Origin: Persicaria tinctoria
Lineage: Eukaryota > Streptophyta > Magnoliopsida > Caryophyllales > Polygonaceae
Reading direction: 5' to 3'
DNA length: 64,000 bases
NCBI GenBank assembly: GCA_037127255.1
Contig: JBANSL010000020.1
Coordinates: 57,175,598-57,239,597, forward strand
Part shown: piece by piece, positions 35,008-45,867 of the stretch
Layout: every line of letters begins with the position of its first letter
How positions within the stretch are numbered: the stretch's first letter is position 1
Program-made: the position numbers and the translations under genes
Notes under the pieces: generated by a model
What the model was told of the DNA's origin: nothing
The model's input: only the letters and a program-made list of their open reading frames with translations
The model's database searches: none

Positions 35008-36266
35008 TGACAGGCCTAAGGTCGTTATGCCAAATCAAAGTAAATTCCTAAGATGCAAACTATAACAAGTATAGTAGGTAAGTTAGGGTCGAACCCACAG
35101 GGAAACAGAATCAATTGTAAGAGCAAGTATTATTACCCAAAAGTAACCAATTCAAGGGGGAGTTTTGTGTGTAGGCGATAATGACAGAACAAGTTGCAAT
35201 AAGAGGTTGCGAATATATGATGGAAAAGTATCACACCAGGTAATTATCCGCACAACAATTGAGATGGTTCATCATCGCATTCTATGAGTCTCAAGTTCTA
35301 ATGTCCAGTAATTGTTCTCAATTCAGATCGTGTAATAGCTTTTAGTCCTACCAGTCCTAAAAGCACTTATCACCAAATTACAAGGGAAAACCTTCACCGA
35401 ACAATAAAGCGATAGCATTCAAACATGAATTATAATGAGACACAAGCGATTCTAACAACCCGTTAAAATAGCCTGTAATCGAATCTCCTTCACAATCTAC
35501 CACAAGCAACCTGCGTATGATGATTGTGTTTGCTACAATGAATCTACAACCCCAAACCTGGGATTGGAAACCCTAGCAATATGACTAGTATCGATAAACC
35601 TAGGTGATCAATCCAGATTAACCAATAATAAGCAATCAAGCAATAAGCTCAGGAGATCGAAACAATTAACAAAGGACGAACAAGAGTAGAATACTCACAA
35701 CCAAATCAATCGAAGGCTTCAAAGAACCAAGTGCAACAACGGAGAGTTAGTTCTCCATAGGGTTTGTGAGATGAAGAAAAGGAAACTACGTCTCTGGAAA
35801 ATAACCTAATCCCCTCTCCTGCCTTCTCGGCCATAATATATAACCTAATAAAATCGGGTTTAACATCCCGTAAAAATATAAAATATAATATTAAAACTAA
35901 TAAGATAGGGAAAATCGGATAAGAATCCGTCTTCAGGGACCGACGCGGGCGCGCCATGTAGCAGCGCGGGCGCGCCAGCCTTTGACTTGCTTCTTCTGTC
36001 TGGTGAATCGACGCGGCCACTTCCTCCTAGCAGCGTGGGTGCGCCGGGTAGCAGCGCGGGCGCGTCGAGTGCCGCGCGGGCGCGCCAGACTCACCAGCCT
36101 TCCAGCTGCTTCCGAACTTCTTCACTTCAGCTCTTCTGTAACTTGCCTGATTTCTTCAACTTCTTCAACAGGTTCCGAATCACCAAGTTCACACAAATAC
36201 CTCTCACAATGACATGTAAATGATGACAAAAAATACTAAATGTGCTATAGAATATATCGCCTATCA
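35008..36266 (-). repeat. Athila 3' LTR
   Basis: TGACAGGCC...GCCTATCA on the + strand. Identical in length to the LTR at 44609-45867. Contains a GC-rich cluster (35937-36093) with five or so copies of the GCGCGGGCGCGCC motif. Open frames in it are repeated in both LTRs and are not genes. Confidence 0.95.
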
Positions 36267-36279
36267 AATTCCCCCATAC
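36267..36279 (-). other. Athila polypurine tract
   Basis: On the minus strand GTATGGGGGAATT lies directly before the 3' LTR, the usual plus-strand priming site. Confidence 0.8.
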
Positions 36280-36951
36280 TTAAACCTTTACTCGTCCCGA
36301 GTAAGCATAGAAGTTAAGCCTACTCTCACCATAAATCTCAAAGGTTCACAGACAGTACAAGGAAAATGAACACTAAGTAATAGTAGTTTTCACCATCTCA
36401 ACAATCAGCCCAAAAGACAATCAAAATAGAAAATGAGACCTATAATTGTATCTCAACCATCTACACCTTATAGCTCCCAGTGGCCTACCCGAAAACCTCC
36501 TTATCACTCCACTTCTTATGTCGCCTTCGCCAAGAGATCAATCCTAAACACTCAAAGTAAACGCTCATCTTGCCAAGGCGCCCTTTCGGGTTTTCACCAA
36601 GCCACTCATTTTTTTTTTTCAAAGATGGTACTCACATAAACATTCTCACTTCCCTCAAGTCTCATATTGCCAAGCCTAAGGCTCGCCAGACTACCTGCTT
36701 TTTGCCTGAGTCGCCCTTTCGGGTTTTCAACTCATCCCAGGATTTTGATTGCTTTCTTTATTATTATTATTATTATTATTATTATTTTTTTTTTTTAGAA
36801 TAACAAGTGCAGAATCTGTACACAAATAATGCTGAAATAAAATATGTACATGATGTGTGAATCCTTTCCCTCCCCCATACTTGAATGAAGCAATGTCCTC
36901 AATGTGAAAGAAGACAGAAATAAGTAGGGAGAAGAGAAACATAAAGACTCA
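36280..36951 (-). other. Athila 3' non-coding region
   Basis: Untranslated stretch between the 3' ORF and the polypurine tract, with an ATT-type microsatellite and T-run (36759-36797). No gene. Confidence 0.6.
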
Positions 36952-38337
36952 CTAAGGGGGTGGATAGTGGCGAGAGTAGTCCTCTCGCATGCGGCGCAGC
37001 TCTTCCCTCATCTCTCTGAACTCGCCAAAGCCTTCTAGGATGTCGGCCTGCTGGTGGAGAATCTGGTTCGTCACTGTCGTCAAACTCCCCACGTCTTGGC
37101 GCAGAAGGCCAATCTGATCAACCAGGTAGCCCCACTGGTGAGGCTGCTGATGGGCATCCTGAAAAACTTGTGGGGGCCAAGGGGCCCACTGATGTGAATC
37201 CTGCTGGCTCTGATATGTCGGTTGAGAATCCCAACCGTGAGAAGGGGTCTGATAAGCAGGCATCTCCTGCTGTGGGTGCTGTGCGAAACCCTGTGTATCT
37301 GTCTGAACAAACGCCTGCGGAGCCACAGGCGCATCCTCATCCGTGGCAGCTCCAGCTGTGCCACTACTGCTACCCACCTCCAGGCGACGCCTTCTACCCA
37401 GAACTGACGTCGGAAAGTAATCGGCCTCAATGTACCAATCAGCCCAAGTCTCAGACCACGGAAGGGGCTTAGGGAGCCTGAACTGATGCTCCTTCTTCTT
37501 GCCCGTGCACCAAATGGCTCCCCCATCCGGTGCAGTATCCAGCATCAAACACCTCCGCAGATACTCCTCTGTATAGGTCCTTGCTATGACCTGCTCCTCC
37601 AGCTCCGCCAACCCATTTTGCCCAACGCATGCAGCAATGGCTACCCGAGTAATAAGTCCGCTCTGGACCATTTCTGGTCCAGCGGCACTGCGATCCTTTC
37701 TGATCCTGTCGAGGCCATCGAAAAAGAGTCTAACCCAGTCAGGCGTATAATCTGCAGTAGGCACAGCGCTGTAAGCAAACCGCAGGTGCGTCATGGAAAG
37801 CTTTGTATCTGTGATCAGCCCATAATATGTCCCAGAAACGATCTTGCACAACATACGGAAGACAGGATGAGTAATCCTGCTGTTGTACTCGTTACTGGTC
37901 AAGAATTCCTCTCCAGACACCACTCTAAAGAATGCAACAAGGTCTGCGTCGGTCGCGGCTGTTACCCATCCATCAGTTGGGGCTTTAGTGACTCCCAAAG
38001 CTTTTCGCAACCTTGCTGCAGAAGCCCTGTAGGTAGTGCCATTGTATCTGAAAGCAACCCCTCTAATTCTGTTCTCCCCAAGGTAAAGCTGATATGTTGC
38101 GAGGAACTGCTTGCACAGTTCCGGGTATCCTACCGCTCTCAATTCCAAAAAGTCACTAATACCAGCGTGAGCTAGACACTTCTGCATACAATCTAGCATC
38201 TGAAGTCTCTGAAGTGTCTCTCCATGCAAATACTTCGTAGAACTGACACAGCCAACCTTATTGTAAATAGCCCATTCCTCATCAGACATTTCTAATCCAT
38301 TATCAGATCGACTCGCCTCCTCCTCCGATGAACTCAT
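36952..38337 (-). CDS. Athila extra ORF between pol and the 3' LTR (env position)
   Basis: 461 codons, intact, starting at 38337 with an acidic Ser/Glu-rich N-terminus. Residues ~25-290 look globular and resemble the plant 'putative retrotransposon protein' domain found in Athila-type elements (motifs such as FLATYQL, RKALGV, HPVFRML, SMTHLRFAYS). Residues ~330-400 are Gln/Pro-rich low complexity. The C-terminal ~60 residues (LLRQDVGSLTTVTNQ, then FREMREELRRMRED) are predicted coiled coil. I see no signal peptide or convincing transmembrane segment, so an envelope role is not supported; the function is unknown. Being intact in a young element, it may matter for the life cycle. Confidence 0.75.
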   Translation of the reverse strand: MSSSEEEASRSDNGLEMSDEEWAIYNKVGCVSSTKYLHGETLQRLQMLDCMQKCLAHAGISDFLELRAVGYPELCKQFLATYQLYLGENRIRGVAFRYNGTTYRASAARLRKALGVTKAPTDGWVTAATDADLVAFFRVVSGEEFLTSNEYNSRITHPVFRMLCKIVSGTYYGLITDTKLSMTHLRFAYSAVPTADYTPDWVRLFFDGLDRIRKDRSAAGPEMVQSGLITRVAIAACVGQNGLAELEEQVIARTYTEEYLRRCLMLDTAPDGGAIWCTGKKKEHQFRLPKPLPWSETWADWYIEADYFPTSVLGRRRRLEVGSSSGTAGAATDEDAPVAPQAFVQTDTQGFAQHPQQEMPAYQTPSHGWDSQPTYQSQQDSHQWAPWPPQVFQDAHQQPHQWGYLVDQIGLLRQDVGSLTTVTNQILHQQADILEGFGEFREMREELRRMREDYSRHYPPP

Positions 38338-38808
38338 ACTCGATAGATAATAGGACTAAATCGGAATCGAAATAAGGACAGCGGGAGTAACTCACGAAGA
38401 ACAGCGGAGTCTCGGCGCAAGGGGCAGACGCGGGCAAGTTGGAGCACAGAGCGGGCGCGTCTGGTGGAAGCGCGGCTGCGTCGGTTGTGTCAGCTGTTTG
38501 GTGGTTTTCTCTGACAGGCGCGGGCGCGTTAGGGGTGGCGCGGCCGCGTCGGCGATTTCTGCAGATCCGGAAATCGTCGAAAGCAGCTTGTCGATGTGGA
38601 GCCCGCCGATGTCCCTCCGGTGCCGGTTTGTGGTGGTCCAGGTGGGGGGAGTGTTTGTGGGTGTGAGGGATGTGTGAGAGTTGTGAGAGAGATTGAGAGG
38701 GATGTGTGGTGTGAGGTAAGAGAGTGTGGGGAAAAAGGTAGGGTTTTGATGATAGTATGGGCTTGAAGCTGGCGGGCTGGCCCGAAGTGGGTTTTCCAGC
38801 CCGTGGTC

Positions 38809-38844
<36 letters not shown>

Positions 38845-39180
38845 ACGAAAATTAACACTGCGGGTGCAGTGGGTCCGAAATGCGGGTGCAATTCGTCACC
38901 AGAAACACCGTCTTTATTACCTACAAGTTAGAATAAAATCGAGTTAAAGGAAAGAATGCAATACCTTGGGTTGCCTCCCAAGCAGCGCCTTTGTTTCATG
39001 TCGCTGGCTCGACCAAGCCTTTTTGACTATTCTAACTCTGCATTTGGCTCCTCCAAAACTAACTCATCCATAGCCTCCTTTGTGAACCCTTCATAGTATG
39101 TCTTAAGCCTTTGACCATTTACTTTGAACTTCTTGTGGCTATCCGGATCATATAACTCTACAGCTCCATGTGGGAAAACT
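38338..39180 (-). other. Athila region between pol and the extra ORF
   Basis: Contains the out-of-frame continuation of the pol C-terminus (about 39180-39020), several copies of the GC-rich motif (38425-38560) and a T32 run on the + strand (38812-38843). No separate gene. Confidence 0.6.
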
Positions 39181-40374
39181 TCAGCAACAATGTATGGTCC
39201 CCCCCCACTTTGACCTGAGCTTCCCAGCGAAGAGTTTCAGGCGAGACTGAAAAAGTAGGACTTTGTCACCAGCTTTAAAGTCCTTCCTATGGATGTGCTT
39301 GTCATGCCATGCCTTGGTCTTCGCCTTGTAGATTGCCGCATTATCATAGGCGTCCAACCGTAACTCCTCGAGCTCACCTAACTGTAGCTTCCTGTGTTCT
39401 CCAACCCCGTCACTCTGCATATTGCATTGTTTCACAGCCCACCAAGCCTTGTGCTCCAGCTCAACAGGAAGATGACATGCTTTACCATAGACAAGTCTGA
39501 AAGGAGACATCCCAATTGGAGTTTTGTAAGCAGTGCGATAAGCCCACAACGCATCATCAAGTCTCAAACTCCAATCCTTCCTGTTAGGATTCACAGTCTT
39601 CTCGAGAATGGCTTTGATTTCTCTATTGGACACCTCTGCTTGGCCATTCGTCTGTGGATGGTATGCGGTGGAAAATCTATGTGTGACATGATATTTTTTT
39701 AGCACGGCAGTCACAGTTTTGTTGCAGAAATGGGTACCCCTGTCACTAATCAGCGCTCTAGGAATACCATGCCCGGCAAAAATATTGCTTTTCAAGAACC
39801 CTGCCACAACTTTAGAATCATCAGTTCTGGTGGCCTTCGCTTCCACCCACTTGGAAACGTAGTCCACCGCAAGTAAAATATACAAGTTCCCACAAGAACT
39901 AGGAAAAGGTCCCATAAAGTCAATGCCCCAAACATCAAAGATTTCGCAGAAAATCATTGGTGATTATTGCATTTCATTCCTTTGAGAGATATTCCCTAAT
40001 CTTTGACACCTATCACATGCCTTGCAGAAAGAGTAAGCATCTTTAAAAATATGTGGCCAATAAAATCCAGCTTCAAGTACCTTTCTAGCAGTTTTATTGG
40101 CACCAAAATGTCCCCCACATGCTTGAGAATGACAAAATTTAAGAACAGATCGTACCTCATTATCTGGAAGACAACGACGAATTACCTGATCAGCACAATG
40201 TTTCCAAAGGTATGGGTCATCCCAAACATAGTGGTTTGCTTCTCTTCGAATCTTCTCCGTCTGGGCCCTGGTATGATCCGGAGGAAATTCCCCACAAACT
40301 AAGTAGTTCACAATGTCCCGGTACCAAGGGCTTACAGAGTGGAGTCTCAGAACGGGCTGAGATGGGCTGAGAAG

Positions 40375-40440
40375 CAACAGCGTAGGCGCGCCAGGGAATG
40401 ACGCGGGCGCGTCAGCTGTTGACGTGGGCACGCCAGACTC
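40375..40440 (-). repeat. GC-rich motif cluster inside pol
   Basis: Three copies of a GACGCGGGCGCGTCAG-like motif in frame within the polyprotein, encoding DAPA-type repeats between RNase H and integrase. Confidence 0.8.
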
Positions 40441-43054
40441 CGGCGTGCTTTTGTGCTCGATTCTGCATAATGTGTCATCCGGAAACGTGCCTAAGATGGG
40501 TTTCTGTGACTCCGGCTTGTCCTCCTCATTCACCAATCTGCTTAAGTGGTCAGCCACCAGATTCTCCGCTCCTTTCTTATCCTTAATCTCCACATCAAAT
40601 TCGCTGAGCAACAAGACCCATCGAATTAATCTTGGCTTTGTCTCCTTCTTTGTCATCAAGTAGCGGAGAGCTGCGTGATCTGTGTAGATAATCACTTTGA
40701 CCCCAAGCAGATACTGTCGAAACTTCTCTAGTGCAAACACCACAGCTAGCATTTCTTTCTCAGTGGTGGAGTAGTTGCGCTGCGCTCCATTCAGAGTCAT
40801 GGAAGCATAATGGATCACATGAGAGGCTCTTCCCTCTTTTTGGCCTAGCACTGCTCCCACTGCATAGTCGCTCGCATCACACATGATCTCAAATGGGCGA
40901 GACCAGTCTGGTGCCTGAATGATTGGTGCACTAGTGAGGCGTCCTTTCAGCTGGTCGAACGCCTCTTTGCACTCTTGTGTGAGTGCAAAGGTCATATCTT
41001 TCTTCAGAAGCTCGCACAAGGGTGAGGATATCTTTGAAAAGTCTTTGATAAACCTGCGATAAAAACCTGCATGGCCTAGGAAAGAACGAACTTCGCGCAC
41101 ATTAGTAGGATAAGGCAGAGATTGAATTACATCAATCTTCGCCTTATCGACCTCAATACCCTTTGCAGAGACTATGTGACCTAAAACAATTCCCTGTTCT
41201 ACCATAAAATGACACTTTTCAGAGTTTAAAACCAGATTAGTTTCAACACATCTTTTCAACACTAGTGCCAAATGGCTCAAACAAGTATCAAAGCTATCCC
41301 CATGTACTGTGAAATCATCCATGAATACTTCAATGAAATTTTCAATGTACTCAGAGAAGATACTAACCATACATCGTTGAAATGTCCCGGGTGCGTTACA
41401 TAGTCCAAATGGCATCCTGCGATATGCAAAAGTACCGAAAGGACATGTAAATGTAGTCTTCTCCTGGTCCTCTGGCGCTATGGCCACCTGAAAATATCCA
41501 GAATATCCATCAAGAAAGCAATAATAGGGGCGCCCAGCAAGGCGTTCTAGCATCTGATCAATAAAGGGGAGGGGGAAGTGATCCTTCCTGGTTACTGTAT
41601 TCAGCTTGCGATAGTCTATGCATACCCTCCAACCTGTTTGTGTCCGGGTAGGGACCAACTCACCTTGTTGATTCTCCACGACTGTAATCCCTCCTTTCTT
41701 AGGGACAACTTGTGTAGGACTTACCCATTGACTGTCAGAAATTGGGAAAATCATGTTTGTTGATAGCAATTTCAGCACTTCCTTCTTCACCACATCCATC
41801 ATGGGAGGATTGAGCCTTCTCTGTGGTTGGCGTGATGGCTTAGCTCCATCCTCCAGCAGGATCCTGTGCATGCATGTAGATGGACTAATTCCCTTGATGT
41901 CAGCGATGGTCCATCCCAATGCAGTTTTGTACTCCTTTAGAACCTCCACTAACTTTTCCTCCTGCTCCGCTGAGAGCTTACTTGACACAATAACTGGTAA
42001 AGTGTCATCAACTCCTAGGAAAGCATACTTGAGATGACTAGGGAGTTGTTTGAGTTCAATTTTAGGTGCCTGCACAACAGATGGAACAAGCACTTCGCTT
42101 GGAGTCAGTAGATTGGGGCCAATGCCCAAAAGAGTAGGGGAATTACCTTCTACATCCATCAGGGCTACTAATTCCTGCATGTTAGATGAAATTGAAAACT
42201 CTGTATAGGACTCGTCAATATCATTCTCAATAATTGACTGCAACTCATCTTCCCTAGAAATATCAAATAGATCTTGAGCTAATGGTTCAATCACATCAAT
42301 AGAGCATAGAGAATGGTCATCAATAGGATGTTTCATAGCCTTGTATAAATCGAATTCAATCTTTTCTCCATCAAATTCCATTGTTAGTGTCTCAGAGACA
42401 CAATCAATTTTTGTCCTAGCTGTTTTAATAAAAGGTCTACCTAACAGAATAGGCGCATCATGCTTATCATGTTCCATATCCAGGACAAAGAAATCTGCAG
42501 GAAAAATCAGTTTATCGACCATAACTAATACGTCTTCCACTACTCCTTTAGGGTATTTATTAGACCTGTCAGCTAGTTGCACAATTACTCCAGTTTCATG
42601 CAAAGGTCCTAAATCTAGCGATTTGTAAAGTGAGTAGGGAAGCACATTTATGGAAGCACCCAAATCAAGCATAGCTCTATCAAATTTGACATCTCCAATG
42701 ACACAAGGGATAGTAACCATACCTGGATCAGTGCACTTTTTCGGCATTCTCCTCTGAAACATAGCGGATACTTGCTCACTTACTTTCACTTTCTTTTTTC
42801 CTTTCAGCTTCTGATTCCTCTTCACTGTGCAAAGCTCCTTCAAGAACTTGGCGTACTTGGGCACAGTTTTTAACATTTTCAGCAGAGAAATGTTCACCTG
42901 ACACTTGCTAAATGTCTCGAAAAGCTCTGAATCATCGATTATCCTCCTCTCTTTGAGTGCCTCAGGGAATGGAGGTTTTGGTTTCTCCGACCCGAGAGGG
43001 GGAAAATTCGGTCGTACATATGTATCGACATAGGGCTCAGATTCAGGCGAGATC

Positions 43055-43150
43055 GGACTCGCCGTGGGCGCGTCAGCAGGCAGCGCGGGCGCGTCAGAAG
43101 GCAGCGCGGGCGCGTCATACTGTGGCGCGGGCGCGCCAGTGTTAGGCGTG
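43055..43150 (-). repeat. GC-rich motif cluster inside gag
   Basis: Four to five copies of AGCGCGGGCGCGTCAG-like sequence at ~18-24-bp spacing, encoding the DAPALPADAP-type spacer between Gag and protease. Confidence 0.85.
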
Positions 43151-44586
43151 GTTACGTCGGAGATTGGTGTGCTTTCCTCCTCATCTTCCTGACCTTTCAG
43201 CTCTTTTCCATTCCGAAGAGTTATAGCACTGACGTTTTCCTTTGGATTGACCACCGTTTGAGATGGTAGACCCCCTGACGTCCTTGCCTCCATTCTCGTG
43301 ATTGCTTCAGCCATTTGCCCCATTTGTTTCTGTATATCCTTTATGCTCGATTCAGTTGTCTGAACATGCGCAGTAAAGTGCTGTGTCAGCGTATTGAGCA
43401 TGGACTCAGTAGAGGGAGCGTTACCCTGCTGCCTCTGATTGTAGGGAGGTGGCTGTTGCTGATGTGGTTGGTTCGGTGGGTCCCTCCATCTGAAATTTGG
43501 GTGATCCCGCCAACCTGGGTTGTAGGAGTTTGAGTAGGGGTCATGTCTGGGTCTCTGAGGTCCATTTCCACCTATAGCACTTACTTCAGCGGTGTCTTCC
43601 TGGAGTGTAGGACACGCATCAGTTGGGTGGAAGTTATCATTGCAGATTCCACAAGCCTTGATTTGTTGAGGAGTCCCTTGCAGAGTGAGCCTCCTAACCA
43701 TATCCTTCAATTCAGCAATATCCTTGGCTTGGTTAGAGTCTACCGAGTTGACCCCTTTCTTTCTGGTGGACTTCCCAAAATTTCTAGTCCCCTCGGCCAT
43801 TTCCTGAATCTTCTCCATAGCTCCCTCTGGCGTGGCATTCAGAATATTTCCTCCGCAGGCGGCATCAATCATCCTTCTATCAGATTCCAGCAATCCCCCA
43901 TAGATGTATAAGACTAGGTCCTTCGTGCTGTAGCCATGGAAAGGGCAATTAGCACAAAGCTTCTTGAACCTTTCATTGTAATCATAGAGGGTTTCATCAT
44001 CTTCCTGCTCTATATTGCTGATTGCCTTCTTCAAGGTGTTCTCCTTCTTAGCAGGGAAGAATTTCTCCAGGAAGGCCTTGTGGAGCTTAGGCCAAGTATC
44101 GATGCTCCCTGTAGGAAGGCTGTAGTACCAGTCATCCGCAGCATCGACCAGCGTGAACCCAAAAGCTCTCATCTTTATCTGTGCTTCGGATATATTGGCT
44201 GGTTTCATGCTCATGCACACATTATGAAACTTCCCCATGTGCTTGATGGGGTCTTCTCCAACCAATCCATGGAATTTGGGCAGTTGATGAATCAGCCCAG
44301 ACTTTAGCTCAAAATGGTTGTCATCCCCTATAGCAGGGATTGTCACAGCAGGTGCCTGCTGTGTGATGTTTGATGCTGTCAGCTGTCGCAGCGTCTGATT
44401 TACATTATCAGCCATTGGATCGGGTTGTTGGGAATGTTGGGGTTGTTCTCTAAGATGGCGGTGGTATGTCCTGTCAATTTCCCAATCAAAAACAACAAGA
44501 TGGGGATCAGTAGCACGAGTGCGAACCATGCAAGAGGTTCGCACCCAAACAGGTAATAAGACAAACAAGAACAAAGATAATCCGTT

Positions 44587-44604
44587 TCCCCGGCAACGGC
44601 GCCA
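44587..44604 (-). other. Athila primer-binding site, tRNA-Asp
   Basis: The minus strand TGGCGCCGTTGCCGGGGA is complementary over 18 nt to the 3' end of plant tRNA-Asp (GUC) including CCA, 4 nt from the 5' LTR. Asp priming is typical of Athila elements. Confidence 0.9.
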
Positions 44605-44608
44605 AATT

Positions 44609-45867
44609 TGACAGGCCTAAGGTCGTTATGCCAAATCAAAGTAAATTCCTAAGATGCAAACTATAACAAGTATAGTAGGTAAGTTAGGGTCGAACCCACA
44701 GGGAAACAGAATCAATTGTAAGAGCAAGTATTATTACCCAAAAGTAACCAATTCAAGGGGGAGTTTTGTGTGTAGGCGATAATGACAGAACAAGTTGCAA
44801 TAAGAGGTTGCGAATATATGATGGAAAAGTATCACACCAGGTAATTATCCGCACAACAATTGAGATGGTTCATCATCGCATTCTATGAGTCTCAAGTTCT
44901 AATGTCCAGTAATTGTTCTCAATTCAGATCGTGTAATAGCTTTTAGTCCTACCAGTCCTAAAAGCACTTATCACCAAATTACAAGGGAAAACCTTCACCG
45001 AACAATAAAGCGATAGCATTCAAACATGAATTATAATGAGACACAAGCGATTCTAACAACCCGTTAAAATAGCCTGTAATCGAATCTCCTTCACAATCTA
45101 CCACAAGCAACCTGCGTATGATGATTGTGTTTGCTACAATGAATCTACAACCCCAAACCTGGGATTGGAAACCCTAGCAATATGACTAGTATCGATAAAC
45201 CTAGGTGATCAATCCAGATTAACCAATAATAAGCAATCAAGCAATAAGCTCAGGAGATCGAAACAATTAACAAAGGACGAACAAGAGTAGAATACTCACA
45301 ACCAAATCAATCGAAGGCTTCAAAGAACCAAGTGCAACAACGGAGAGTTAGTTCTCCATAGGGTTTGTGAGATGAAGAAAAGGAAACTACGTCTCTGGAA
45401 AATAACCTAATCCCCTCTCCTGCCTTCTCGGCCATAATATATAACCTAATAAAATCGGGTTTAACATCCCGTAAAAATATAAAATATAATATTAAAACTA
45501 ATAAGATAGGGAAAATCGGATAAGAATCCGTCTTCAGGGACCGACGCGGGCGCGCCATGTAGCAGCGCGGGCGCGCCAGCCTTTGACTTGCTTCTTCTGT
45601 CTGGTGAATCGACGCGGCCACTTCCTCCTAGCAGCGTGGGTGCGCCGGGTAGCAGCGCGGGCGCGTCGAGTGCCGCGCGGGTGCGCCAGACTCACCAGCC
45701 TTCCAGCTGCTTCCGAACTTCTTCACTTCAGCTCTTCTGTAACTTGCCTGATTTCTTCAACTTCTTCAACAGGTTCCGAATCACCAAGTTCACACAAATA
45801 CCTCTCACAATGACATGTAAATGATGACAAAAACTACTAAATGCGCTATAGAATATATCGCCTATCA
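44609..45867 (-). repeat. Athila 5' LTR
   Basis: 1259 bp, same ends as the 3' LTR. I noted single-base differences around the GC cluster (near 45671) and at two sites near the end (about 45836 and 45844). Confidence 0.95.

Larger units (their letters stand above)
39181..44574 (-). pseudogene. Athila gag-pol polyprotein with one stop and one frame break
   Basis: The open frame begins at 44574 just inside the primer site; the Met at 44529 (residue 16, MVRTRAT) is the likelier start. In order: Gag capsid ~95-240; CCHC knuckle C-x2-C-x4-H-x4-C (~305-320); Ala/Pro/Asp-rich spacer (~490-520); protease DLGAS with D637; reverse transcriptase with FMDD at 1084-1087 (D1086, D1087); RNase H with CDAS and TDHAAL; integrase zinc-finger region ending CKACDRCQ. 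A TAA at 39966-39964 interrupts integrase. The same frame then continues for 258 codons with the integrase core ([28 protein letters not shown]) to 39181, where a C8 run (39199-39206) puts the C-terminus out of frame. All key catalytic residues are visible. As written, integrase is truncated. Confidence 0.92.
35008..45867 (-). mobile_element. Athila-type Ty3/gypsy LTR retrotransposon, recent insertion
   Basis: A 10.86-kb element with two 1259-bp LTRs, 5-bp target duplication TACCT (35003-35007 and 45868-45872), tRNA-Asp primer site, polypurine tract, gag-pol, and an extra ORF between pol and the 3' LTR. By eye the LTRs differ at about three positions, so it is very young. The coding region nevertheless carries one stop in integrase and a homopolymer frame break. 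Confidence 0.95.

Noticed and set aside
35706..36223. Open frames in the Athila LTR (104 aa minus, 76-78 aa plus).
   Set aside because: Identical because they are in both LTRs; they cover GC-rich motifs and no coding signal is seen.
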